From positions 48,638,075-48,702,074 of the forward strand of contig NC_089274.1 in NCBI RefSeq assembly GCF_963678975.1: DNA of 64,000 bases. Direction: 5' to 3'. The first letter of the stretch is position 1. The number at the start of each line of letters is the position of its first letter. The notes under the pieces are model-generated. The model had not been told where the DNA came from and searched no databases. It worked only from the letters and a program-made list of their open reading frames with translations. The translations under genes and the position numbers were made by a program. The stretch is from Dysidea avara. Its lineage: Eukaryota; Porifera; Demospongiae; Dictyoceratida; Dysideidae. This document shows, one piece after another, positions 52,201-63,740 of the stretch.

Positions 52201-53859
52201 AAATGAAAACCAAAATTATTAGTGATGAATACATGTACATAAGGCCAATGAAACTTGATTAGCAGTTTCGCGTTATCGCCCACATGCTTTTGATACACTC
52301 GCATGGAATTTTCATTATTGGTAATTCAGACCGAAATGCTCTAATAGAGCAGTCACTTTTACTCTAATAGAGCAATCAGCTATACTCTAGTGGAAAAATC
52401 ATTTGATTAGGAGTAACAGAAATAGCTGAATATTCTTATATGGATTAGTAATGTAGTTTAGCTATTTATAGAGTATTAGTAGCTTTTAGAGTGATTATAG
52501 GAGTACCAGCTTATTACTTTCATCCTTTATTATCATGAACCACAGTAGTGGTTCATAATAGAGATCACCTATGTTTCTTCCAAAATCCTAACAAAACACT
52601 CAACTAAACACCATCCTATAAACCTTTTCCAACCTCAAGAGAAGCCTTAGAAGTTAATTTGGAAGAAGTTTAGATCCACTAGCAAATATGAAGTCAAAAG
52701 GACTTGATAAAAAAAGAACTTAAATCTGCCATTTTAAGCTATGTTGTTCATCTTCTTATTGTTACTATTATTATTGTTCTTATTTTTTCTCACAGGGCTA
52801 GAGCAATATGTGATTACTTTTTGGGGAATAAAAACTACATAACGTTCCTTCCTATGTCTTTCTTCATGTCCATGACCTATTATTACAATGACAACACCCA
52901 TTCTCAAGCAATTTTGCTTCTTGTAGGTTCACTTTGCCATTGACCTTTTGACTTAGTTTCTACAAGGGTAACTAACGTGTTAATTGTGTTCAATCTATTT
53001 ACGTTAACAAGTTCATTTGGAAACCTTATATCATTACCTATATTTAACCACAGTATATTAAGTTCATGCCAGAGCAACAATGTTGTTGTGTACCACTGAG
53101 TACTTGACTTAATTGTGATCACATAGCTGAAATATTCATGTTTGGGATGTGTGTTGTGCTTTTGGAAAATTAATAATGAATAATAACCACCCATCCACCC
53201 GCATCAAATTTTCAAAAATCTGAGAGAGAAACTGGTAATCACGTTTCATTGGCCTAAGGCCGACACCTTGTTTCCTGTCCTCTATTTAGCATCAAGTAGA
53301 GGAGGGTGGGAGGTTACTATTATTATTATTATTTAATCAAAATTCATTATTCTCTTAAAAGGTATAAAACTGAACAAAAAGTAGCTATAAAGCTGTAAAA
53401 GCGTAAGATCCATGGTTTACTTGTCATTGGTAGCAGGCTTTTTGATTGGATTAACCCTACAGTCATTACACATAGGTAGGTAAGTAGAGTCATCAGTAGA
53501 GGTTACGTCACATCTTCTGTAGCAAATAATTGATGTGGGCGGTGGACAGGAAACAAGATATTGATAAATGTTGGTCTAAGTGTGAGTCCTCGGGCACACA
53601 CAGCCACAGAAGGGGTGTAGCTAATTACTCCACAAGTAGGTGTGGAAAGGAAATACAGTTAAAAATAAAATAAAAACTTAACTACATTCATAATATTAAA
53701 TAAAGAAGATCAACACTTAACATTCCCTTAACCAATCTGGGCTATCTCTTGCCAAGAAGATTCTTCTAGAAGAAGAAACTGATACTCCAGCTACCACATT
53801 AAAAATACATCTGCAGCTGGATTAGTTATATATTGGGTGCATATCACGCTATCGCAAAT
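49222..53859. other. Gene-free stretch
   Basis: 4.6 kb without an exon I can support. It contains single or grouped motif copies at 50067-50085 and 52337-52378, the MITE at 50575-50850, a G/C-rich transposon end near 52136-52190 and ordinary AT-rich sequence. The short frames at 50955, 52704 and 52904 lack domains. Confidence 0.5.
50575..50850. mobile_element. CAGGGGYGG-related MITE with two motif copies
   Basis: Starts CAGGAGTATAGCTAGAATTTT and ends GAGCCACCCCTG (first string 21 long in sequence, read as CAGGAGTATAGC + TAGAATTTT). Motif copies at 50702-50720 and 50723-50741 sit near the middle. The flanks match only partly (CTGAT and TCGAT), so the borders are provisional. Confidence 0.4.
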
Positions 53860-54265
53860 CGATGCCTTGCTTTGTGTTTGTCAGCGAAAAGAACTGGAAC
53901 ACAAAGTAGGACAAAGGTAAGTCCATAATACGTGCATTGTACTACTGCAGTTGGCGAAAAGGCATGTCTCATGATGAAGCGATGTCGAACAGTGAAAAAA
54001 TCGAGCCTGTAGCCTTATCCATTTACAAGTTATGCTTAGCTGAAGGCATTAGTTAGTTAGTTAGTCAGAATAAAATTCTGTTAAATAGAAAATTTTTAAA
54101 TTTCTGTAGAAACTTGTTGGGAAGGGCTTGGGGTCACTCTGATGGCATTTTTGGGCTTGTATACTAACCAATACTTCCAAGCTGTTATGAAGGAAATTTG
54201 AAGCTGGTTTTAGGGTGATATTTTTGGGCAAGAAAGCTCAAAACTTCATGATCCCTCGCGTACTG
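53860..54265 (-). repeat. R1 dispersed repeat, copy e
   Basis: GGCGAAAAGGCATGTCTC, GAAGCGATGTCGAACAGTG, CAAGTTATGCTTAGCTGAAG and the end AAACTTCATGATCCCT (54240-54256) match copies a and b directly and copy f inverted. Confidence 0.5.
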
Positions 54266-54484
54266 TATGATATCTAGTGCCCTTGCTCTTTCTGATGTAC
54301 TTGAATGAACAGAGATGCTTTCACTAATTCGACAGGAAAAATTGTTGGATACAGCTCTGATCTGTTCAGGCACTCCATTTCACCACTGTTTAACCAAGGA
54401 TTTTCTTCATTACACAGAGTAAAATACTAGTGTGATGTGATTTGAGCCAAGTTTTAAGTGAGTTTATCATACAGTACAAGAGTA

Positions 54485-55310
54485 CTGTATAGTAGGGACC
54501 ACAAAGGAGTAGGCGTGGTCCATGAAATAACATCACCCAAAAACCAGCCTCAATTTTCCCAGATGACAACGAGGCAGTATTATTTAGGTAAAACTTAGCC
54601 CAAACAAGCTTTCAGATCGACCTGAAAAGCTTTCAACAAGTTGCTACAGAATTTAAAAATATATATTTAATGGAATTTTCTACTGACTGACTAAGTAAGT
54701 AACTGACTGATGCCTTCAGACAAGCTCGATAACGGCTAAGGCTATGGGCTTGACTTTTTCGCTGTTCGGCGTCGCTTCAGCCTGGGAGGTGCGTTTTGGC
54801 ATACCGCAGTACATACAATGTATTTTTCATGGACTTACCAGTGTCCTCCTTTGTGTCCCATTCCTCTTTGCTGACAGCGAAAAGTGTCGATTTGGTGGTA
54901 GCATGTGATGGTTTCCCTTCAAAATGGAAATCGTTTGTATTTTTTCATAGTGACTATTTTGATGGTGCTTTTCGAACAGTTCTTGATTTGTACTGCTGTG
55001 TAACAGGTTGAACATAGCTGACAGCAAAGTATAATGGACACTTCATTTTTCAGACGATAATTGATACAACTGGGGCATGTTGTGTCATTTCTTTCTTTCG
55101 GTATGCGTGGATTGCAGAGGTACTTTTCGAACAGTTCTTGATTAGAAATGCTGTGTAATGGGTTGAACATAGCTGATAACAAAGCATTATGGATACTTCA
55201 CTTTTCAGACGATAATTGATATAGCTGGGTTGCACAATGCCATTTCAGATATGGTATGCATGGGTTCACCGGTCATAATAAAATTATTTACAAAAAAGTT
55301 AACAAACAGG
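54485..55310 (+). repeat. R1 dispersed repeat, copy f, with internal tandem duplication
   Basis: Starts ACTGTATAGTAGGGACCA and continues with AAAACCAGCC, AACGGCTAAGGCTATGGGCT, TCGGCGTCGCTTCAGCC and GTCCTCCTTTGTGTCCC blocks. Two copies of a 155-bp unit lie inside: TTCGAACAGTTCTTGATT starts near 54971 and 55126, and TTTCAGACGATAATTGATA follows in each. Confidence 0.6.
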
Positions 55311-55334
55311 TACACGAAAAATTTGGAATTTTCA

Positions 55335-55790
55335 ACTAGGGTAGGGACCATAGCACATCGATAATAAGTACTGAAACAAGCTGGAGTAGTCCACGATATT
55401 AAATCACAGTAAAACAACAACAAGTGTTATACTGTGCATTTCCGTTATGGTATCTTGAGCACAGTAAGCATACCGTAAATCAGGAAAAATTTGTTGTCAA
55501 AAATTTTTCGTCGCTGGCTGTATCGACAAAAATTATAACGACAAATTATTTTTAACTATTATAGGGATAATTCACGCATACAAATATTAACTTATAGCTA
55601 GTTATTCCGTCAAAAAATTATGCAAACGACGAAAATATGCATTGTCAAAAATTTAATAGACAAAAATTTTCTATGTCAAAATTTTGCTGATTTACGGCAT
55701 AACACTTCTTATTGTTTTACTGTGATTCATGGACTACTCCAGCTTGTTTCAGTACTTTTTATCAATGTGCTATGGTCCCTACTCTAGTTG
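55335..55790. mobile_element. GTAGGGACC-type foldback element, split by a second MITE
   Basis: Outer arms: GTAGGGACCATAGCACAT, AGTACTGAAACAAGCTGG and CACAGTAAAACAA at the left; their complements at 55700-55790. The interior is occupied by the insertion 55473-55697. Confidence 0.75.
55473..55697. mobile_element. CCGTAAATCAG-ended MITE nested in a foldback
   Basis: 225 bp with ends CCGTAAATCAGGAAAAATTT and AAATTTTGCTGATTTACGG (inner bases differ slightly) and CATA on both sides (55469-55472 and 55698-55701). Many GTCAAAAATTT and CGACAAAAATT units lie inside. Confidence 0.7.
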
Positions 55791-56959
55791 AAAATTCCAA
55801 TTTTATTTGTGTACCGTACTTGTATAATAAAGAAAGTATGCAGTATAGTTGTAACCTTCTAACCAGCTACAACATGAATTTTCAGAAATTACGCTTGAGA
55901 AAGATACCTCATAATAAGCCACATTTGCAAATTCACTACTAGAGAAATATGGTATAAAATGCTTATATGACTTTTCCATGAAAAAAATCATCGTACATTT
56001 CATGGCATCCATGGATTGTTTGATAGGCCATGAAATACTTCATACACATCAAAATTTCATGGCTTATGGGTGCCGTACCCACAATTCATGGAAAAACCAT
56101 GGTGATTTTCATAAGTATTTCGTAATACTCATGGCAATTTCATATGCTGTATCTAGTAGTGAAAAGTGCTTATCACTTAACAAATTCCAGCAGTGTATGC
56201 TTCCCTTAAGCCCATTTCCATCCAAAAGTATTTGAGACAAGTTGTATTTGATGACCAGCTAAGATGAAACTCCCACATACCTGCAGTTTGTAAGAACACG
56301 TCCCATGCACTATTTGTATCTTGTGAAGTGCACACCACTGACTAGCATGCAGTGTAGCATTGGTTGATTTATTATTTTGACTCCAGCAGTTGGCTATAGC
56401 CATTCTTCCTTACAACAGAAAAGTTAGCTGTAAAACAACACACATTCACATTTCACTAAAACTGACAACTACTACAAAGCTTGCATCTCAAACAATTTTC
56501 ATAACAATCAAAGGTACTTTAGTGGCAGATTTTTGTGTAATATGAAGTCTTCTTTCAGACATTCTTTAGTTAGTGATTTTGATATCCTGAATACATTTAT
56601 TTGCACCACATCTTCGATCAGATACCAGTAGCAGAACAGCATGTGGTTTCAACACATAAAATAGAATCACTACAGCTACAGATGAGTGTGGTTTCAGCTG
56701 AATCTTGCAAATTTATGTACACTATACATTATCTGCATACTGGTTCACACTAGTCTCACAGAGTGAGGATCTGGTCTGTATCAATGCATTAGCTATCAAT
56801 CAGACATTGCACACAGCATTTTCAAAAATTTAAACGTTTTTTCACATGACTGCATGTGGCTTCTTAGCTACCATTCTTGGTAACAGACCTCTAATCATAT
56901 TCATGAGTGAAGTCATGACCTGTAGCAGGATATGGTGATAATGAATCTAATATCACCAT
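55791..56959. other. Gene-free stretch
   Basis: No gene recognised. Positions 55965-56120 contain several TTCATGG/CCATGAA units in both directions (a small imperfect foldback). Confidence 0.4.
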
Positions 56960-57500
56960 ACAGTATAGTAGTACTACATAGTAAGGATCATGCATGGAGG
57001 TTTGGGTTTTCTTTCCCTCCACTAAAAACACCCTCACCTTTTCTTCAAAACAACTTGGTGGTATTGGTTAAGCATAACCAAACCCAAAAATGCCTTCAGA
57101 GCAACCCTAAACCTGCTAACAAGTTGAAGAATTAAGCCCGTAGCATTAGCCATAGTTGAGTTATGCTTACATCAGAGTAGAAAATTCAGTTAAATAGAAA
57201 ATTTTAAAATTTTCTTCACTGTTCAACATCACTTTCATGCCTTTTTTCCAACCACAGCAGCTACATCATTAACTTACCTTTGTCCTCCTCCTTTGTGTAC
57301 CATTTCTTTTTCCACTGCCTCAAAGATGTTGAGCTGGCTTCAGTGCAAGTTGGCTGTTATGAAAATCGTCCATAATTTCTCTAGTAACTGGATTGATTAC
57401 TTCTTGCACTGTTCTTCATTTGTAACGTGAAACAAAGTGAAATGACAACAGTGCTTTCCAGCAATTGATAGTTCGGGGCAGGGCACATGTTAAGTCTGAC
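56960..57500 (+). repeat. R1 dispersed repeat, copy g
   Basis: AGTAAGGATCATGCATGGAG, AAACCCAAAAATGCCTTCA, GCCATAGTTGAGTTATGCTT and TTACCTTTGTCCTCCTCC blocks are shared with other copies. No coding content. Confidence 0.45.
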
Positions 57501-58756
57501 CAGCACCATTAATTCTTTGATGTACACTACTCAACTGCAAAGAAACAATACACTGGTGTTGTTAATTTTAGTTTGTACTGAAAATACTGTGCATGCTGTG
57601 AATGGAATATGATGTATATTTACATTACAAATGTGTGCCAGGTAGGCATGTGATATCTCGAATATACTGGAACACAAGTGTCAAAAGATCTAAAGTTGCT
57701 TCATTGAATAGGAGGACCAAGAATAATGTTAAGGACTTAGCCATGCAACTAAGGGGACTCAAGTGTGGAGTATGTTGTCTGGAAGTGAAGATTTAGCTAC
57801 TACAATACTAACAATAGGTTTATATAGTGTCTATAAGCTGCAGCAGTGTGTAGGTTTTAGCTAGTTAGATGCACAAATGACACATTGTTTTTACTGCCTT
57901 GCTTTGTTTTTGGCTCAAGATGGTCCAAGGGGAAGCACTCAGGGATCCCCCAAGACATTCCACTTCATATACGAACCCTCCTGCTTGACTACACCCTTGA
58001 TAGGATTTTCAAATGAAAATGTTAACTTGAATACTTGTAAACAGTTACACATCAGGGTTTTCCTTGCAATGCAATTAAGGTTTTATCCTCTTTAGATCAA
58101 TGGCTAATATAAGTGAACCTACAAGAAGCAAATTTGCTAGGTCATTCAGTTTTAGGAGGGTTTCCAAGGCTCCTGGAAACCCCTTTGAGTTCAAGTTGAC
58201 TTACAGCTGTCCAGCTATTAGGCAACCATAGATATTTAACTAGCCATACTGAGTATTGTACTGATTCTTCCTTTAATTACAACCAAAGCATCCCATAGGG
58301 CATAACACATGAATCATATTCCTCACTATTCATCAGCTAACTGATACTATCAGGGGGGCTAGGGGGGCTGTAGCCCCCCCCCCCCCCCTTCCTTCCTTAG
58401 TTAGTACTTGGCCAATAAAACCCTAACTCTTCTATGCAAGCAGACTTATTTCAGGAACTATGCATCAATATCAACACAAAAATAATGTCTATGTAACTAT
58501 ACCTATTGCTCAACTCTGTTCTAGGAGAGTATAGCTTCCTTTTCCTCAAGTTCTACAAGAAAAGGTTTCGATTGTGGGTTGCATCTTTAGTTACAAAAGT
58601 TTTAATTGTGGGTTTTGTTTTATTCAGATATTTAGCAGTGTTTTCCACTATGGCTATAAGAGGTGAATAGTGTTTAGAATTATATGATTCAAAAAGTGTT
58701 AGTTGGTTTAATTGGTTAGAGTTATCAGCTTCAGTATAACATGTAGCTACCAACTC
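57501..58756. other. Gene-free stretch with G/C tract
   Basis: No exon supported. A G/C-rich transposon terminus with a C run lies at about 58350-58388. Confidence 0.45.
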
Positions 58757-59126
58757 CAGGGCCGCCCACAGGGGGGGGGGGGCAACTGGGGCATTTTGCC
58801 CCGGGCCCCAGCCTGAAAGGGGCCCCCTGAATACCTGTTTAAAAGATCGATATACTCTAATAGAGCAGTCAGATCTAAAATAAACACTCTAATAGAGCAG
58901 TTCATAGTACTCTTCAGAGGAGCAGTGTAGCAAGCTTATAAATAAGGAGATGTGGTTGGTGAGGGGTAGCTATTGTCATTGTCAGCATGTAATGACCTTT
59001 TTTTTTTTGTCTTCAACTTACCGTACAGCTTGGGTGAAGTTGTGATTCAGAATGGAAACCTCCTTACCCCTGGGGCCCCACTTTAACTCTTTGCCCTGGG
59101 CCCCTTAATTTCTCTGGGCGGCACTA
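58757..59126. mobile_element. hAT-type MITE (CAGGGCCGCCCA) with two motif copies
   Basis: 370 bp flanked on both sides by ACCAACTC (58749-58756 and 59127-59134). Ends CAGGGCCGCCCACAGG and CTCTGGGCGGCACTA. Blocks GGGGCCCC and CCCCGGGCCCC recur inverted. Motif copies at 58853-58871 and about 58885-58903 lie in the middle. Confidence 0.85.
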
Positions 59127-59134
59127 ACCAACTC

Positions 59135-61019
59135 AGCCATTTAGCAAACTGTAGTCTCGGTATTTTAAAAGTTTATAAGGCAGCTATAGCACTTTTGCCT
59201 ATGAATGTAAAATCTGTATCAATTACCTTCTGATATGATCCCATGCTGTGGGTTATGGTGCTGGAATTTGTAGCTAGCTATAGATCAGTCTTCGTAACCC
59301 AGCAGATCTAGAAATAAGTTGACTATCACAACAACAAATTCAGAAACCCCATAAATGCAAATATAGTTGCACTTTGCTAAGGATTTCCAGTGGACTAGCT
59401 AATGGCTACTAGTACCCTTCACTGCATTCTGCTTTTCAGTACACTTTATTGGTGTTAAGACTAACAAAGTGTCACCATAGGCTAAGGAGCATGCATACTA
59501 ATAATAGTGACGTTCAACACCACTACTAAACTATACATGTTTCTGCCTCTGTTTAGCTATACATGTTTCTTCCACACATTATCCCACAAAGGCTTCCCCT
59601 ATTGTCTGGCTTTGTTTGATTATGGGAGTAGCTATTTAGAAGCAGCATCCTTCATGTAGACTGCAATATCATCACAGTCAAACTTGTGTAGTTTGTAGCC
59701 ATAATGTTGATGAATCCCAGATGGTCTTTAGAAGATGATAGTCTAGTGTTCCATAAAGAGAGGCTGCCTTGAATCTGTTGATGTTGAGGCTGGGGTAAGC
59801 ATTTTCCACAATTCTTCCAACTTCATGATGTGTGAAATAATTTACTCCTTAATTCCAGTGGGATCCAACAACATTATTTTATCAGTAAGATAGACGGTTG
59901 AGGCTGTTAAAGAGGAGCTAATGGTATATAGCTAGGTATATCTAAATGCTTGGTAGCTACAAATGATAAGATTATCATGCATACATGTATGATAGCTACT
60001 CAATGCATATTGCAATCAGTTTTGATTTAATGGAAAAGTAAATGTGTTTTGATAAACTGAAATTCCATTATTTTCCACTGAAAAACTACTAAAAACACTT
60101 GCAGATTCACCTTTAGAGGGCCTAATTTTCAAAAAATTCCTGGGGGGCATGCCCCCAGACCCCCCTAGGCTCACACTAATGTAGTCATTATTTCAAATAG
60201 CTAATTTGACCATGGATAATACATGAATCTTACCACTATAGGGTTTTGTGAGAAGGCTTGGTATCTTCTAATGTTTGGCTAGTTACCTATGTCCCTCTCC
60301 AGCTTAGCCCCCCAAAAATCCTAGATCCGCCCCTGACTATCACTTTTCATATAGCAAAACCTAAGGATCATACCCCAAAGCCCATCATTTAATCATTAAT
60401 AGTTTGTGCATTATTAGTAAGCCTTCCAAGATTACATGCAGAATTTGAATAAACAAAAGAGGTGATGGAAGTAGTGACAACAAAGGACAAATGTCAAGCA
60501 AAGAGTTCATTAGCTTCTTAGATCGATCCTCTCTGTAGTGAAATACTCCTATAGAGCATTCCTAGGCATTTCCTGATTAAAATGTTCCAAGATAATTACA
60601 AAAAATGTTGCTAGCCTAGTGAGTTATAGCTAGTGTAAAGCTAGCTAAATAAGCTAACCATACAGTAAAAATTCAGTAGATAGATAGACCTACTGTACCT
60701 ATCCTAGATATTGATATCCAACTACATAACTAGCTATTGGTCAGCTAGCACTAGCTGGCTGCAATTTATTTTGCAGGTACAGTGAGTAGCCACAAGGGCA
60801 GCAAATGACTTCTATCAGTAATTTTATTGGAAGAAGGCGTTAATTTAGATGAAAAGAAGTTTTAAGCACTAAATCAAGTCCCATTGTATTTTACCTAGTA
60901 CTTTTAAATTTCCTACAAGATTTGCTATATAGAAATTGACCTTTTAACTGAACATGGTTTAATTTACTCTCTAGAATTCCTATGGATATAATTACATGAA
61001 AATAACAAGGAGAAAACAT
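59135..61019. other. Gene-free stretch
   Basis: No gene recognised. A CAGGGGCGG-type terminus (ending ATCCGCCCCTG) lies at about 60300-60345, with a GGGGGGCATGCCCCC block near 60142. A degenerate motif copy lies at 60544. Confidence 0.45.
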
Positions 61020-61248
61020 CCTGACCACCTGGTATACTCCTGTAAGCGTTCGAGCGTAAATCGGATGGCTGCAGGTTCGAGGCCACCTAGGTCCAGTCAT
61101 GGATTTTTTCTCCTTTCTCCAACATTTCAAACACACCTTAAGTAGTTAAAGTCTAAGTAGCTAAAGTCTTTGAGCAGGCTGTAGGACCAGGTGTCCTACA
61201 GACCTTCAGCACTTGTGCTGTAAAGCATTAATAAATAAAATAAAAATG
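61020..61248 (+). mobile_element. tRNA-derived SINE
   Basis: A tRNA-like head carries a pol III B box, GGTTCGAGGCC (61074-61084). A CAGGCTGTAGGACCAGG...CAGCACTTGTGCTG 3' module and an A-rich tail (AATAAATAAAATAAAA) follow. The same 3' module occurs without its head at 21463-21535. The A box is not clear. Confidence 0.75.
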
Positions 61249-61249
61249 A

Positions 61250-61682
61250 GTGTGAATGCACCACACATAGCTAGCCAGATAAGTGTAATTACATAATGTA
61301 AGCATTGTATCCTTTTCTAAGATTCTGGTAAAACTGATAAGCTATATATAGTCAAGACACCATTGTATTTCTGAATTGCAGAAGTTCCAAGAAACACTCA
61401 GGAAGTGATGGCATGAGATGGTAGTAGTGAAGATCAGCAGATCAAGTTTTATTAAATATAAAATTAAAACCTTGCCAGCTTCTGGGGACGCAGACCCTGC
61501 ATCTGAGTCCTACTACCACTCTGTTAGAAATCCCAGATCTGCCCATGACATTGGACATGAAGAACAATATAGGCAGGAAGAAAGGTTATGTGTAGATTTA
61601 TCCCCAAAGAGTGAACAGATTTTCCTGTAGCTAGTCTAGTGAAAAAAATAATAAGAATAGAATTAATAATGTTTTAAAAAGT
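61250..61682. other. Short stretch with an open frame of uncertain meaning
   Basis: The frame at 61418-61630 (includes LPASGDADPASESYYHS) has somewhat better amino-acid composition than chance frames. It lacks a recognised domain or a clear acceptor in phase, so I do not call a gene. Confidence 0.25.
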
Positions 61683-62109
61683 AGCTGCAGGTCCCTTTTG
61701 TAGGCATTTTTTATAAAAAAGAATTCTCTGTATATACCCCAATAGAACCCTGGCACAAAATAACAACACTTGTTTAACTTGGGATTACTCCATCATCAGA
61801 GCTCTAATGGGGATGAAAATCGCTGTATGGGATTTGTTTACATGCTGATCATCATGGAAATCTTAGTTTTATCGTGCGCATTACATTTTGGTAAGTTGTG
61901 TCATTTTGTAACCTTGTAATGCATGCAGAGCACATTGAAACTTTTTAAAAATGTACTGTCAGGTAGAAGTATTTATTGAGCTGCACAGCTATTCGCTGCA
62001 TGATGGTTGTGTGTCACAAACTCAAAAGTATAAACCACTTCAAAGTTGGCATAACAATGCCATAATTGAAACCACAACTCCACCTTGCATCATTGTGACA
62101 CCTCCACTT

Positions 62110-62318
62110 AGTGGCGTATCAAGGAGTGGGTCTAGGTGGGTCTGTACCCTACTATAGAATTCTGGTGCCCTACCAAAGTGTTTTGGAATGTGAGATCGAG
62201 ATACTCTAATAGAGCAGTCACTCTCTTTAAAACAGCAAACTATATGATAAATAAGTACTTTATCAGTGATACAATATTTTTGCTCTTGGCCCTACTGAGA
62301 GTCTAGATACATCACTGC
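62110..62318. mobile_element. AGTGGCGTATC-ended MITE with one motif copy
   Basis: About 209 bp. Left end AGTGGCGTATCAAGG, right end TAGATACATCACTGC. Flanks CTCCACTT and CTTCACTT match at 7 of 8 bases, and copy A has a single CTCCACTT at this place. The motif copy lies at 62202-62220, near the centre. hAT-like by duplication length. Confidence 0.75.
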
Positions 62319-62610
62319 CTTCACTTTAGTTGTTTGCCTGCATTAATATAAAAGTTTTTTAACTTGATCTTTTTACTTACTTGAGATAGCCACTTGCCTA
62401 TGGGTATATACCATTGTATTGAGAAGTGTGCAGTAGGTGAAACATATTTGCTCACCACAAAGCATATACAAAGATTACTGAGATCCAAGTTACTCTCATC
62501 ACATGTACAAACTCAGTTGCAGATGTAGTTTCAAGACAGTCCAGGTTGCTAGATGGCTTCCTTAAAATTTATGGGGAGCCTTGGAGAAAAATGTATTTTT
62601 AAAAAGTAGC

Positions 62611-62763
62611 TGTAACAGGTCGGTTATATCTTTAATCAACTTTATTCAAAGATCAAACAAGCGAGTATTGTACAGCGACTAGAGAGAAAGCATTATGCAA
62701 TTTAATGACATCATATATCACAGTCTCGAAAGTTCTAGAATCTTCTATGATTACATCATTACA
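62611..62763 (-). mobile_element. LTR-like element (solo LTR or TRIM-like) with heat-shock element
   Basis: 153 bp. On the minus strand it runs from TGTAATGATG to CCTGTTACA, the TG...CA form of an LTR, and has AATAAA about 30 bases before its end. Flanks GTAGC and GTAAC match at four of five bases, and copy A has one such site, so this is an insertion. No second LTR, primer site or gene is present. It could also be a tiny DNA transposon with TGTAA/TTACA ends. Confidence 0.6.
62728..62745. promoter_or_regulatory. Perfect four-unit heat-shock element
   Basis: GAAAGTTCTAGAATCTTC has GAA, TTC, GAA, TTC at exact 5-base spacing, the known binding pattern for an HSF1 trimer. It lies in the upstream half of the LTR-like element when read on the minus strand. 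Confidence 0.55.
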
Positions 62764-62784
62764 GTAACTAATTCCAACCCAACA

Positions 62785-63595
62785 CAGGGGCGTAGGGAGG
62801 GGGGGTTCCGGGGGGTTCAGGAACTCCCCCTGTAAAATTTAGACTTCTGCAAGCAGGATCCTAACACACCATTTAGTGTGGCAGGACAAAATGAGTGAGC
62901 AATATAGTGTAATGGCACAGCACAACAATTGATAAAACTTACATTCATCTCTCAGGGAAGGATTTACAGAGGTAACATGAGCCCTCTTCAAAACTTGTTA
63001 AAAAGATCGATATACTCTAATAGAGCAGTCAGGTATATACTCTAATAGAGCAGTCAGGTATACTCTAATAGAACATGCATGTAAATATCCATGTCCATAT
63101 GAAGTTTTTCAGACATTCCAACATTAAATGCAAAACTTAGCATGACCTTATACTGCTATAGCTTTGGTATGCAGTGTTTAAAGATATAGAGTTCCAGTAA
63201 TTTATCACTTGTGTTATGCAAAATGAATTCATGCTATGCATATTTGTATAGTTATATTGTTTGATCGCCATTTGTATCAGTGGATTCATGGCTCCTATAC
63301 CACAGTGAGATATAACCATCACTTACAGATTACTAGCTATATGTGTCTCTATGTGTTATGCTGTCTGCTTCCACTAGGTGACTTTATCTAGTACTACAGT
63401 ACCTTCATCCCAGGGCCACTTAATGCATCATAATTAATGTACTTTTTGCATAAAATATAGCGATTTGCTGAGTTTTGATTTATTAAAATATTGAAAGTCT
63501 CTCAGCGGCTGGGGGCTGCGCCCCCAGACCCCTGCTTCTAGTAACTCAATGCTGGTGCTGGAACCCCCCTTCAAAAAATCCTGGTTACGCCCCTG
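62785..63595. mobile_element. CAGGGGCG-type transposon with 5-bp duplication and three motifs
   Basis: 811 bp, ends CAGGGGCGTAGGGAGG and CCTGGTTACGCCCCTG, flanked by CAACA on both sides (62780-62784 and 63596-63600). Copy A has a single site here. Motif copies at 63013, 63038 and 63061 form a direct array. A GGGGGCTGCGCCCCC hairpin lies near 63508. No transposase. Confidence 0.8.
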
Positions 63596-63740
63596 CAACA
63601 AGCTATATTTTTTGACAGTGGCAATCAGTACACTATCTATTGAACATATATTTTACTCAATATTTACTAGTAGACCTATAATTCTTCTGGCACTAAACTT
63701 CACTTCTAAGGCTTCTTTTGTATTCTAATGTGTTGCTTAG

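Larger units (their letters stand above)
61683..63700 (-). repeat. Long dispersed repeat, copy B, with three insertions
   Basis: Inverted match of copy A (3060-4030). Relative to A it carries three extra elements: 62110-62318, 62611-62763 and 62785-63595. On both sides of each the match to A resumes, so each insertion is confirmed by an empty site within this window. Confidence 0.7.

Noticed and set aside
61020..61100. A functional tRNA gene
   Set aside because: Only the B box is good; no cloverleaf or clear A box, and the SINE tail follows.
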